DNA from: Progne subis subis
Lineage: Eukaryota > Chordata > Aves > Passeriformes > Hirundinidae
Length of the DNA stretch: 64,000 nucleotides
Direction of reading: 5' to 3'
NCBI GenBank assembly: GCA_022316685.1
Contig: JAKJHU010000034.1
Span: 1,674,001 to 1,738,000, forward strand
Part shown: positions 50,501 to 62,700 of the stretch, in pieces
Position numbering within the stretch: the first letter of the stretch is position 1
How the letters are laid out: each line of letters starts with the position of its first letter
Program-made: the position numbers and the translations under genes
The notes under the pieces: model-generated
The model's database searches: none
The model's input: the letters and a program-made list of their open reading frames with translations, nothing else
Told to the model about the DNA's origin: nothing

Positions 50501-53500
50501 CATCTTCTTAGAAGTGTTGATTACAACATGCAGTAGTCTTTGGCAACAATTATTCTGAGACATAAAATAGCAGGGCAAAAAGGTTTTAGGGACCAACAGG
50601 GGGGTGAGAATTTTGACACTGTCCTACTAATGAGAATTTTCCATTCTCTCTGAATAGCTTCAGAATGATCCCCTCAGCCATTCATCTACATTCGTGATTT
50701 GATCCGTGTGCCCCTTTGTGACTACATTTTTGCTTCCTGAAAAGAAGAGGCTGGAAGGCAAAATTTGACTATCACAATAAGAATCAGCTTTTAGTCACTA
50801 TTATTTCTTTGTTTTATTCCTAAAGACTTTGTCTCTATTGTTGGTGTTTTCTTAAATTCTACTATTTCTTTGTCACAATTTGTCATGAAAACTTTTCTTT
50901 TCTGATAGCTGACATTCTTCTTTAAGCCTAGTTCTGGGGGAATTGAACAGCTCATGTTCAGGTTTTAAAATAAATATACCTAGCTAGTCCAGTTCTTGAA
51001 AAGAGACCTGAATACAGAAAGTGAATTTAAGTGAAAAGCTCATATGTAAATAAATTGGCCTTTCAAAAATAAATACAGTTTTTCAAGCCAGTCTTTAGGA
51101 TTTGTGGATTATTCTTTTCAACTTACAGAGTCAGCAGTAATGTTGCCAATGGTTTCATCAAAATGGAAGGAATACAGACATCATAGAGTAAGCAGGAATT
51201 ATATGACCTGGTCAGGGATGCCCACCCAATTGAGGATATGCTATGGATCAGTTAAAGTTATATAAACATTGATGTACTAACTGCAGGGGGAGGATTCTGT
51301 CGCCTTTTTGAAGTCTCTGAGTCATGAACTAGGATGGTTCACCTTTAGCAACAAGAACTGCACAGTCACAGCAGGTCATCAGACATTTTGTGGGAGTGGA
51401 ACTAGTGTGGGACACTTAGAAAGGAACTGTAATCTGGCAGCAAATGGCCTCTTTGCAGGAGGTGGGGAATCCAGCACACCCTGTTCATGCTGCTGCAATA
51501 TGTGAGTGGTCCAGCACCATGTGGGAGGTGTGGGCAAGAGATACTTTGCATGTGCCCACGTCTTAGCCACAAAAAAGCAGCAATGCAGAGGCAAGAGACA
51601 GCACAAGCCTTTTGAACATTAATAGGATGCCCATGGGGAAAAAAAACCCAACATATACATAGGGTCACGTGCTGAATGGCATGGTCAGTACATAAACAAA
51701 TAGTACATATTAGTACCATAACACCACTGTTAACTTTAACAAAGATAGATTTGCTCTCATTGAAAAAACACACATGGGAGTCGTAAGGAGGAGAAACAAA
51801 CTAAAAGAAGAATATGCAAGTGAATCTGTTCACTCAGAAATGTGGCAGCAACAGTAATATTTAAAATAAGTTTTCCTGGGAAAAAGTCAATTCAGTTTTA
51901 AAAGCAAAAGGTTATTTCATGTTCATCATCCAGTATTTGAAACAACTGGATAAACAAGAGTAAAAATAGGTTAGTACAGTTTGTTTTCAGAGTGGAATGA
52001 TTTCTTACGAGGCATACTGCAACTCCACTAGTTCCTGGAGATCTGTGATTGTGTGATTATTTCCACTTTTCTTAAAAAAGACAGGAAAGGCACATTCCTA
52101 CTTTTCACTAACATTCACATTCATTACCATCACATTCAGAAGAAAACTGTGATCTCAGCATACCTTAAAGCTCAAAAATCAAAAGGTAAATAGAAATGCA
52201 CCAGCATTTACAATATTGGGAGTCTTACAAGAGGATAATATTTCATTTAGATATGACTCATGATTTCTACATGCTTCAGGTATGCAACAGTGATTTGTAT
52301 AGGGAGTGGGCCGCATTAATTGAAGAGGAAGTTGCAGTGAGAGACTTGCTAACATTTGAAAGGCAGCTGTCATTCACACATTCTAACAACTTTTTAAAAA
52401 GGCATAAATATCACACAAATCTGCAATCAGGAAAGAAAAATAAAAGAGATGTTAAGATACAACTTCAAGTACCAGTCTAATGAGGTCAACATAAGTATGC
52501 TTAGAAGCTAGAATTCTGCTAAATTCCAGAACAGCTTTTCACCCAATGGAAGAACTGGAAGTTTCTTTAGAACACCAGCCCTTTAAGGATGAGAAAGAAA
52601 ATATAACACAAAACATCTTATCCAAAAAACAACCACCATTTTTTTTTTTTTCCTGATGAATAATAGTCTCCACACTCCCTGCAGTCAAAATTTACCTTTA
52701 GAAATGTAACCACTTTCAGTGTTGACTTAAAAATTGACTATGTGGAGATACTGATAAAAATAAGGGATTTATACTAATATATTCTAGGAAAGAAATGTGG
52801 TGATTTTGGATTGGTAATGGAAGCATCCTTACTTCAGTACTACCAGAAGACATATTTTTTTAAACATTTCAAAATATTTTGGCACACATTTAATATAATG
52901 ATTTGGAATATGTAGACTTCTCCGTCAGCTGTTCCATGTATCTACATGATATAGTTTTGCAGGAGATTATTCAATTGTTAACATTTATAGTATTTACTGC
53001 AGTCCTGCTGCTAAGTATACAGTTTTATAAAGTAACTCATGCCCTTGCTGTAACAAAGAGAGAGAAGATATGAATTGCCTTGACAGGATGACAGGATCCT
53101 CACTTTTGCTGGACAGCATACCTTCTGCTAATAGAAGGAAGGTGTCCAAGCAGGTGCTTGCCAGAATGGTACCTGGGCTGGGACTGGCTGCTGTAAGTTT
53201 GGCCAGTGTCACAGGCAGCTGGAGGAAGGCACTGAATGTGGCAGGGCATGTTCAAACATGTATCCCAACTAGCTGGTGGAAATTGTGGGTTGCTCCTCGC
53301 TGATGAGGAGGAATGGAATGTCAGAAGCATTTCTCATGGTATTTATGATATCAGTTGGCTAGTATAGATTGGGAAATAGGACAGAACAGGTACATTTACG
53401 TTACTGATCTAATGTGTGATGGAAGTCATGTTGAGTGTAAACATCCTTACGGCTGGAGTTCTGTGTATTCCTCCAATGCCCTATACTGCTCTATGAGAAA

Positions 53501-54184
53501 CAGCTCATGTCAGGGAAACAAGAGGCTGTGCACAGCGGTGCCACATAAAGCACAGCAGTCATACAGACCCTTGGCCACTACTCTAGCTCAGTAAACTTGG
53601 CTTGATCTTCACACATAGCTGTCTCACAGCTACCTCAACTCCTTTTCTGCAAATGTTCCTCAGTAACAAAATTAGCAACTTCAGTTTTGACATTAGCAGG
53701 GTACATCCACAATATCCTCACTACAGCAGACTGTGAGGGGGAACACACAGTTGATCATGCAGTTGGATCTTGCTCCTGGACCACTTTTGCCAGTGGTGAA
53801 GCAAGGCCAGCCAGAAGCTAGGTCAAAACTTGAACTTCAGCCTTCTGTGTTTTTGATGTGGTATGCAGAAGCTGAGTCCAGGGTTTTGTCTTTCAGGGTG
53901 GATAAGTAGAGACAGGCAGGCCAGGAGATTCTGAAGCCTCCATATGAGGTTCTGCGGCCAAAAGGCCCATCCAGAAGGGTCAGCACACACCACATGTTCT
54001 GAGAAATGCCAGGATGACATCTCTTTATCTTGGCACAACCATTTGACGAGTACAAATTTCTGCATACAGTTTGACAATTTCAACCACAATACATATGAAG
54101 AACCATATTTTCCAAAGAAAGAAGTGAAATACACATCCAGGTAATTCCAAAATTAATCACATGTAAAATCACACAGAATTTATT

Positions 54185-54480
54185 TACTAAGCTGGAAAAG
54201 ACCCCAGACCATCAAGTCCAACCTATGACTGAATAACACCACGGAAACTAGAACGCAGCACTAAGACTGGATGTGGCGCTTTGTTTAAACACCTCCAGGT
54301 GTGTCTCCACCACATCCACGGGCATTACAACGTCTAATCATCCTTTCTGTGAAGAAATTCTTCCTAATGTGCCACCTAAACCTCCCCTGGCCCAGCTTAA
54401 GACTACATCCTCTCGTATGCATGAGCGGTTGTATGTCTCCTCACAGCCAAGATGTCCTGATGCTGGAGTTGCAACAGGGA
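54185..54480 (-). mobile_element. CR1 LINE fragment, 3' end
   Basis: In reverse orientation the region shows the CR1 3' signature: CTGGAAAAGACCCCAGACCA then TCAAGTCCAACCTATGACTG, followed by CTTTCTGTGAAGAAATTCTT and CCTAATGTGCCACCTAAACC. The 3' end is at left and the body runs right to within about 150 bp of the LEMD3 CpG island. Confidence 0.9.
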
Positions 54481-54599
54481 AAGGCTTGCTCCCACCAGGC
54501 ACGTTAGGGGAAAGGAGCTCTGCCTGCCACCTCGGGAAGGGCCCACCAAAAGGTGCTCACAGCCTATTCCCATTTCTTCAGCCACCTTTAGGCTAAGTT

Positions 54600-56250
54600 T
54601 GACACCCGGGAATGGCGTTAATGGAGGTTCAACGTTCGGTCTGACGCTGCTCACTGCAGCATTCCCGAGCCCTCCGACATTCCGCAGCAGCCGCGGTTTG
54701 GTCTGTTCACAAGAGTGCCTGATACAGCGCCTTTCCGACCAGTGCGTCCGTTCCAGCTCCGAAAGCCGCCGCTGCCTCCACCGCCCGGACTCGGCGCCCC
54801 CCGCCCCGCCACTTCCCCGCCGCCGAGAGCGCCTCCCACAGGCCACCCGCGCGGTGCCGGGGGCCGCCCGCTCGGGGTGCCGTCCCTGCCCCCGTCCGCC
54901 GCCCGCCGCGGCGCGGCTCCCGCCCGGGACCCCCTCGGCGAGCCCGGGGGCGGACGGGACGATCCTCGGCCCTATCTCTCGCCAGGGCGGCGGGAGCAGC
55001 GCCAGCCACGCGCGACAGCCGGGACCGAGCGGGGGAGGCCGGGAAGGGCCGGCGGCGCCGGGCGGCCCCGCCCCGCTCATCCCCCCGCTCTCCCGCCCGG
55101 CCGCGTTCCCGGCGGGCGGCGCCGCGGGGTGACGGGCGGGTCTCGGCCACAGCCGAGTGCGGCGCGTCAGTTCCGGCGGGGAGCGCGGCGCGGCGCGTGG
55201 GTCGGAAGCGCCGCGGCGACGGCGGCGGGGGAGTGGAAAATGGCGACGGCCGCGCAGCTCACGGACGAGGAGCTCTTCTCGGAGCTGAGGCGCTTTGGCT
55301 TCTCCCCGGGGCCGGTCACCGAGAGCACCCGGCCCGTCTACCTAAAGAAGCTGAAGAAGCTGCGCGATGATGAACGGGCCGGGGCCCGCGGCGGCGGCGC
55401 CAACAAGACCCGGAACAGCAACAACAATAACACGGGAGCCGGAGCGGCGCCGGGCGGAGGCGGCGGCCCCGGGCGGGCGGCCCCGGGAGCTCGGCTGGCC
55501 GGCGCCGAGCACCCCTTCCTCCCCGGGGCCGCCGCCGGAGGCGGCCGGGGCCGCGCCGCACCCCCCGCCGGGGGCGGCAAAGTGCTGCTGGGCTTCAGCT
55601 CGGACGAGTCGGACGTGGAGAGCAGCCCCCGGAGCCAGGCCGGCGGCAGGAGGGAGCGCGCTGCGCCCCTCTTCCGCGGCCTCAGGCCCGGCGCCCCCCA
55701 CGGCGCCTGCGGCGCGAGCAGCAGCTCCCCCCTGGAGGAGGCGGCCCGGCGGAAGCCCAACGCCTGGTGGGGGGCGGCGGCCAGGAGACCGGCGGCGACT
55801 CAGGGCATGAAGGAGCTCGGGGACGGCGAGGAGGAGGACGAACGAGGAGGAGGAGGAGAAGGAGAGCGAGCAGCAGCGGTGGAAGAACCGGACTGTGAAC
55901 GGAAACCGGCTCCCCTCCTACGGAGGCAGCAGGGACAAGTACTCGGACTCGGAGGAGGAGGAGGCGGCGGGGGCGAGGGCCAAACAGCAGGGACCGAAGG
56001 AGGAGTCTGCAGTTCGCCGGCCCAGACGGAGCCTCAGCAAGTCGGCTGCTCCATTCATAACAAGCAAATGCGCTGCAGCCGGCGCTGGCGTGATGGAGAC
56101 GGGCCAAGAAAGGGCTGGCGGAGGCTGCGGTGCTGGTGTGCTCGTAACGAATGACAGGGCGGCGGGGGCGGCTGCTGCCGGCAGTCTAGACAGGGGCAGA
56201 AATCAGGAGGAGGAGGAGGCAGCGGCGGCGGTGGGGAGAAGAGGAGGAGG
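54600..56250. promoter_or_regulatory. LEMD3: LEMD3 CpG-island promoter and first exon
   Basis: A very GC- and CpG-rich block begins near 54.6 kb, is densest at 54.75-55.8 kb and ends within exon 1. There is no convincing TATA box. The transcription start is not determinable by eye but should lie within a few hundred bases upstream of the ATG at 55240. Confidence 0.75.
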
Positions 56251-56759
56251 AGGATGTGAAAATCTGGACTCTAGTTCTCCCAGCCCCAGATACCGCATTG
56301 GCCTATCCAAGAAATCCCCATCGGTATTGTTGATGCCAACCCCGCTCACGGACGTGGACAGCGGCAAAATCAGTGACCCTCCAGGCACCATTAGGAAAGC
56401 GACCAATAATCATGTTCTCAGCGGTGCTCCTGGTAGCTGTAATGTTGAATCCAGGATCTATTCATCTACTAATAGCCTTCCCCCGGGTGGAACCACCTCC
56501 TCCCTTAGACTCAACCACTCGAATCATACGGGTTCAAATCATACCTACCTGAAAAACACCTACAAGAAGAATCTCTCTGAGCCCGAGGAGGAGCTTCTCC
56601 AACAGTTCAAAAGAGAGGAGGTATCCACCACTGGAGGCTTCAGTGCACATTACCTGTCCATGTTCCTCTTAACTGCTGCATGCTTGTTCTTTCTGATACT
56701 GGGATTCACATACCTGAGAATGAGAGGTTCTGGAGTAGCTGAGGATGTGGGAGCCAACA
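55240..56759 (+). CDS. LEMD3: LEMD3 (MAN1) exon 1, with an apparent one-base frame discrepancy
   Basis: LEMD3/MAN1 is an inner nuclear membrane protein. Its LEM domain binds BAF on chromatin, and its C-terminal region binds R-Smads to dampen TGF-beta/BMP signalling. The ATG at 55240 has a strong context (AAAATGG). Residues 5-45 form the LEM domain ([20 protein letters not shown] then [15 protein letters not shown]), followed by [24 protein letters not shown] and a KPNAWWG motif, all conserved with human. Past about 55841 the homologous frame moves by one base. The matching sequence continues as [20 protein letters not shown], the [20 protein letters not shown] block, [18 protein letters not shown] and the first transmembrane helix ([20 protein letters not shown], about residues 470-492). 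The exon ends at a GTAAGT donor (56760). As written, frame 1 stops at 56152-56154, leaving a 304-residue product with no membrane segment. The later exons lie right of the window. Confidence 0.95.
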
Positions 56760-59700
56760 GTAAGTATTAGGTGAAGGGTAAGAGCAGTTTCTGCAACTGC
56801 TGTAACAACTGTTAATATGCCTTTGCATTCCCAGAAATCCCTTACTGAACAGTTCTGGGTTCCACGTTAGTGTAATTTGTCTTTAGAGGATGGTGCACAG
56901 AGAAATTGTCTTTCCTTATGTGTGTACTTTGCAAGCTGGTATAATAAGCTTGCAAGACATTTGAGGATAAACTTAAATCCCAGCATTCCCTGCTGTAATC
57001 TGTTGATACCTTGTTTTCTAGCAAGTTTTCTTCCCGAAGCAGTTCTATGGGTTTTGTTCAATTTAGCAGGAGTATGGTTAATAGAGAATTGACGATGTAA
57101 GGCTTTACGTTAATCTTACAGTAGTAAGTGTGTACAATTAGATACCTGGGATTCCTGCAGGGCTAAGATTTGACTGTAGTTGTGTGGTGATAAAGCAGGT
57201 TGTTTTCGTTCATGTGTTCTGAGGCTTGAAGAGGATCCTAGGTTGAGATGATGTTACACACTGACAGACTTTGTGCAGTGAATGCTTGACCTGTTGTGTA
57301 TTGTTTTCTAATAAATACTTCCTTCTAAATTTAGTTGAGAATAACGTTTATACATGAAATACTTCTGTGCTTTAGTCTGAATTTTAGAGCATTAATTATT
57401 ACTTTTTTTTTTTAATACTGAATCATTTGGGAACTTAACATGTGGAAGTAACTTCTTGAATAGATTTAAAAACTACCATTTTCTATTAATGAAGCATACA
57501 AAAATGGAAACATACCACCTAAGGGTGGTGATTCATGCTATTTCAGTTCTTGGCTGTTCTGAAATGGATAGTGGAGATTGTAACATCAGAAAGAAAAATC
57601 ATGCCACTGCTGTCTTGATTTTTCATTGCTCCTGGTGAGAAATTATGCAAAAATCTGTTTTTGAGATATAAGAGCATTAGAAGGTTCTTTGCAACTTGCA
57701 TTTTTCTTGAAATGATTGAGGATGGTGTGTAGGGTATATGCAAGTGCGTACTTTTTTTTGTATAGAGTAGAGGATTTATATGCTCATTTGTGGACATGTA
57801 TACAGTGCCTTGTAAGGAATGATCTGACTGTTATCTTGGGGCCTGCTGGATGTCACAGGGCAGCAGTGTAGACTGGCTTTTTTTCTGTTCCCTTTCAAAC
57901 GGTATTCGTTACATTAGGGTAGCAGAATAGTTTTTAATTCTGTTTTGCACTCTTTGGGGGGGAGGGGGTGAGTAAAACATTTGATGTTGAGGAAGGACAG
58001 TAGCAGCAAGGACATGGGCATTTGCAGTGGTTTCATTGCAATGGTCCACGTGGCTTTTAAGTACTGTTCAGTCTTGGTTTTTGGGCTGGCTGTGAACATA
58101 TGCAGGTGGGCTATAATTAGATCCAGTATAGTGTGACTGTTGGGGCTGCTCCTACTCCAGTTAGCTTCTGGCCATAACTGCTGGTGACATGATTACATTA
58201 TCTTGCAGATAAGCTGTATTCTTGTACTAGCATGTATTATGTGCTTCTTTTAGTCTCAAAATAGGATGATTTTAACGGGAGAAAAATCTCTCAGCCTGCT
58301 GGGGTAAACTCCCAATTTCAGTGGTTGAGTTAAAACTGGCTTGTCATCCTGTTTGATGAAAGCTGAGTGTTTCAGCAAGGTGGATTGCAATAGTTCTTAA
58401 AATTTAGAGTGGGTATTTTTTTTGTATTGAAAGAAAATTGGTTTTTGAGTGTGTGAACTTCCCTATAGAGCATGTGGGACGAATGTGTCATTGAGGATAT
58501 TACTCTTAAAAAGTTAACCCAGCTGGTACTGTTAGGAAAAACTGTCCTCTTGTTAGAGCACCTTGTTTAGGTTAGGCTGCCCAGTGCTCTGGTTAGCCCA
58601 GTGTTGCTTGGTAGTTCAAGTAAACCAGTTCTTTGCTTGTTCTTACTTGCTGTCTTCTCAGTGGAACTCTTGAAAGTGGATTTCCTGAAGAATTGTTCTG
58701 GCAATGGCACTCGTATTTCATCCGTGCTACTTCCTCACAGCCCCAGGCTTTGCTGCAACATAGCAAATGGGAACGGGGAATAGTGTCTTTTGGCAGAAGC
58801 AAACCGCAGGTTTTGTGGCTAGCTTCTTTGATAGGAGCTAGAAGAGGAGCAGGCCACTTCTTTTAAGTAATGTGGGAATGAGCAGGGGGTTACCTTGGCC
58901 ATATGTTTAGCATGTGCTTACTAAATTCTCAAATCAGCATACGGAACCAAAATACGTTGGTATGTAGAACAGACAAGACAGGCTAATAAAGACTGATTTT
59001 TACTGAAAAGAAGGAGAATCCTGTCTTCTATTATATGCTTCCTAAGCTTAAACATCATCCAAGTGAGTTCTTTGACTCTTAGGCTTATATGGGTGTATTG
59101 TCTGTTTCTTTTATAGAAGCAGAAATGATTCATACTTTTTAATTAAAAATAATAGTATATCTCAAAAACAACCTTTTCATTTAGGTGATTCAATATTGAG
59201 ATTTTTCTGTCTTTTAGGTAGTTGTAGGTAAGATTCATGTTGGGTGCGAGTGATTTGATTGTGAAAAAAAATCAGTTATTATAAACTCTGCGTCATAAAA
59301 ACTTTTAGAGTTCAGCAGAGTTGCAGTATATGCATCTCTTTAATCATCATGCTTATTGTGATAAAGCTATAAAGGTAGTTATTTGTATATTTGGTGGCTT
59401 CTTATTTTAAATTTGCATTTTAAATGTACAGTGAGCTTAATGTTGGTTTTCTTAATAGTTAATTGCCTAAAATTAAATGCAATCAAAATGTTTGTGACAT
59501 TGAAAAATATTTATCACAAAATACTCTAAATATCAACGCCTAAATATTTGTCAGGATGAAATCTAAGAACGGAGGAGATGTGCCTAATGAGAGGGAGGCT
59601 TAAAACCAGGTGTTGGAGTTGAATTTAGGCCGAGTGTAATAATATAAATGAGAAGGGATGAGCCGAGAATTTCAAAAGAGACTTCTCACTTACACTGTGC

Positions 59701-62700
59701 ATAGTGTTCGAATGATTTCCTATTCAGAGCTCTAAAATAGTTATGAAGTGCTTTAGTTTTTCCACATGTAGCATGAAATGTTCAAAGACAAATCAGAATT
59801 GGGCTAATTCTTCTGTATCTAAGCTATAAAGGTCACTTGAAATAAGGTTTTTATGCATTTTGCTGTCTAAAATGTAGATAAAATACACGTTGGTGGGGTT
59901 TTTCTTAAACCCGTTGAAATAAACTGCTCTTGAAGCTCACATAAAAGACCAACTAATGCATCAGTGCATGTTGTGCTTGCTATCTGACAGTGTTGCATTT
60001 GTAAAAGATCATTTTGGGCTTGGTGCTGGTATCCTCATTCCTTTTGCTCTGGCAGTAAAGTATGTTTTGTTTGCACCTGCATTTGAAATACCGTGGTATT
60101 GTGTCAACTTCTTGCTAAACCAGCGTAATACTTTCTCAGGAAAATTGTAGACTTCAGTCTACTTCCTAGGCTCTTCAAACCCTGAAGAGTTGTATATCTC
60201 TTCCAACTTTTGTGGGTTTATGATGTTACTCTGAGCATCTCAAGTGGCTGATCCTGGAAGTTAATTCTAAGCTTATTTTCCATGAAAAGTTGGTAATTGT
60301 ATCAGATCAGTTGATACTGCTTTGAGATCTGGTTCACTTTCTTTCTGAAAGATGTGGCCGCTAGTACAGATGCTGTTGAAGTCTAATCTGAAATAGGTTG
60401 TATGTAAGCTACTTTGACCATTTCTGCTCCAGTACTTTTTCTGGGGAGCAGTTGATGTGACCAAAAAAAAAAAAACCCAACCAACAAACAACAACAACAA
60501 CAAAACCACCAACCCCCCCCCCCCACAAACAAACAAAACAAACAAAAAACCCCTCCAAAACAAAAAAAACCAACAAAACCCAACAAAACAAACAAACAAA
60601 ACACAAAACACCACCAACCCAGAACAAAACCACCACAACAAAAAAATGATCTTGAAAGTTTCAGGTAGGTCTTGTTTAATATCTTACTTTCCTATAAGAA
60701 GAGGTTTTTTAAAGTGACAGCTATTGCTAGTAATTTTGGTATTTCTATGATACTTGTTACAAAACAACTGCTAGGAGGATATTCGTTTCTATATTGCTAC
60801 AACTTGTGTTTTTGAAATGTTAATTTGAAGACTTAGCAGTTGTGTATATTACAAGTGGATGCTTATGCAAATCACAATTTTAAGCGTTTCATTCAATTCG
60901 ATTGATGTTCCTTTGTTCTTGACTTTTAAATCTCTCAGGTGTTAAAACTTCTATGGAATTTTATGCAGGGAATTTAATTGCTAAGAAGTTAGACTTGCTG
61001 TATAAAAGACAAGATGATGACTGTTATGCTCCCAGGCCTGCAAATAACTGTAGAAGTGCTGTGGTATTTCACTAATAACTTAAAAATTTACTTGCCTTCT
61101 TAGATCACCTTCTCAGAAGAGTCTGTATTCTTGACAGTGTTGGCTTTAATGGAAGAAAATTAGTTTTGGATAAGAAGTATTTATAGGAGAGGACATAATA
61201 AAGGGAGGGAGAAAAAAGGATTGCAGAGTTCCAGAGTTGTGTGCCTATTAACATTCCTTGTGCTTTGCAAGGGATAGCCTGACTTGTATTTGGCAATGTA
61301 GCAACTTCTATTGAAATATTAGCATATTGCTGTTTCACTTTCTGTATATTGCTTTAAATCCTAGTTAGCAAGTATTTCTCAACTAGGTGATATATTAAAA
61401 AGAAAAAACAAACAAAACAAAAACCCAGAGATTTTCTTAAAGATTAATCTCTGTTGTAGCAATCTTAATTCTATGGTTTGATGGGTTTTGGATCAGTAGA
61501 TCAAACAAAAAGAATCCCTAGACGGCCTTCATAAGGTAAAGCCAGGCCGAATAGTTAGGTTTCCTTAGGATACTTGACAATTTTAAACTCTAATCTTCCT
61601 TATGGTATGTCAGAAATTATTCCTTAAAATGAGGATTATTTTGGCCCTTTATCTAGGGAAATCTGAATAATTATTATGTAGTGAACTTTCATCTAGGTAA
61701 GTCTTAAGTAATTGCTCTGTAATAAAAAATAGCTTAGCTGACAGCTTCAAGTCCTTCCTAAAGGATAATAAATAGTCTATTTACATTTGTAATAGAACTG
61801 GAGTATAGAGTATAAGTACGAATATTGCTCAGCAGTATTTGAAACACAAATGATAGAAATTTAGAGAGATAGTGGTAGTTGATACTTTGTTCAGAATACT
61901 TATAACTGCTTTACATTCATACCTTAAATGTGCAGATGTGCACAAAACATTCCTTATGCCATTACTGTAGATTCTTATTATGATATTTTTTCAAAGTTAC
62001 TGTTAGAGGCTATGCTCTTTTTTTAAGTAAATAATGGAAAATTTGATCTAGAATCACCTGCCTGTGGAGCAGGGATGCAGAAGAGCTCTGACAGCAGTCA
62101 GTCTGTTTTCATTAGATATCAAAAAGTAATTAAAAGTTTGCACTGCATTCTGTAGTGTATAATTTTCTTAAAAACAAATTTCATTTCTGATGTGAGAAAA
62201 ATAAAGGTGGTTCAGAATCTGAAAACAGATCTCATTGCAACTTTCCCATTTTAAAAAGCATTAGAGACTAGAAAGATGTGGGAAAGCAAAAAGCAGACTT
62301 GTTTAATTTAAGAACCTCTGTCCTCTAGTACTGTTGAAGTACAGTGCAGATCTTTCTGCTTAGGACAGATGTGTAGGGTGATAATGGATGCGGTGGAAGT
62401 ACTTTGAAGAAAAGCCCATGATAGACAAGGACTTAATTTTTGTATTGTAGGAGCCCTACTTGGCACTATTTAATAATCTATAATTATCCCAGTTACAAGA
62501 GGAGAATCAGGCCTGCAGTCCTTCTGTCTCTGGGAAACAACTGTTTTTCTAAAAATCATGTATATTTAAATCCTTTTGAGATCTGTATTTCATCTGAGAG
62601 TAGAAGGTTGCAAACTTTAGCTTGACTACTTACCCAGCTAAGCTGGCAGGAGTTGCAGAGCTGTACCAAACTGATCTAGAATCTGATTCTAGACTCGTGC

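Larger units (their letters stand above)
36888..55239. other. WIF1-LEMD3 intergenic region
   Basis: About 18.4 kb separates the divergent start codons. Named contents: A/C-rich stretch 37744-37806, CR1 at 38225-38780, T-run 38799-38822, GC pentamer array 39001-39367, candidate exons 39790-39927 (plus), 42607-42684 and 42403-42423 (minus), T35 run at 43813-43847, ERVK-like solo LTR 44151-44537, CR1 at 54185-54480. The stretches 39928-42402, 42685-43812 and 44544-54184 are mostly AT-rich, and I see no gene that I can support in them. Confidence 0.8.

Noticed and set aside
54715..55239. N-terminal extension of the LEMD3 frame upstream of the ATG at 55240
   Set aside because: The extension is GC-rich, low in conserved content and has no counterpart in LEMD3. 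The ATG at 55240 directly precedes the LEM domain in a strong context.
60170..60235. Weak resemblance to a degraded CR1 3' end
   Set aside because: Only scattered words match (CTCTTCCAACTTTTGTGGG) and no terminal repeat is clear.
60273..60717. Overlapping open frames on both strands with poly-N/T/K and poly-F/V/G composition
   Set aside because: They arise from the A/C-only tract.
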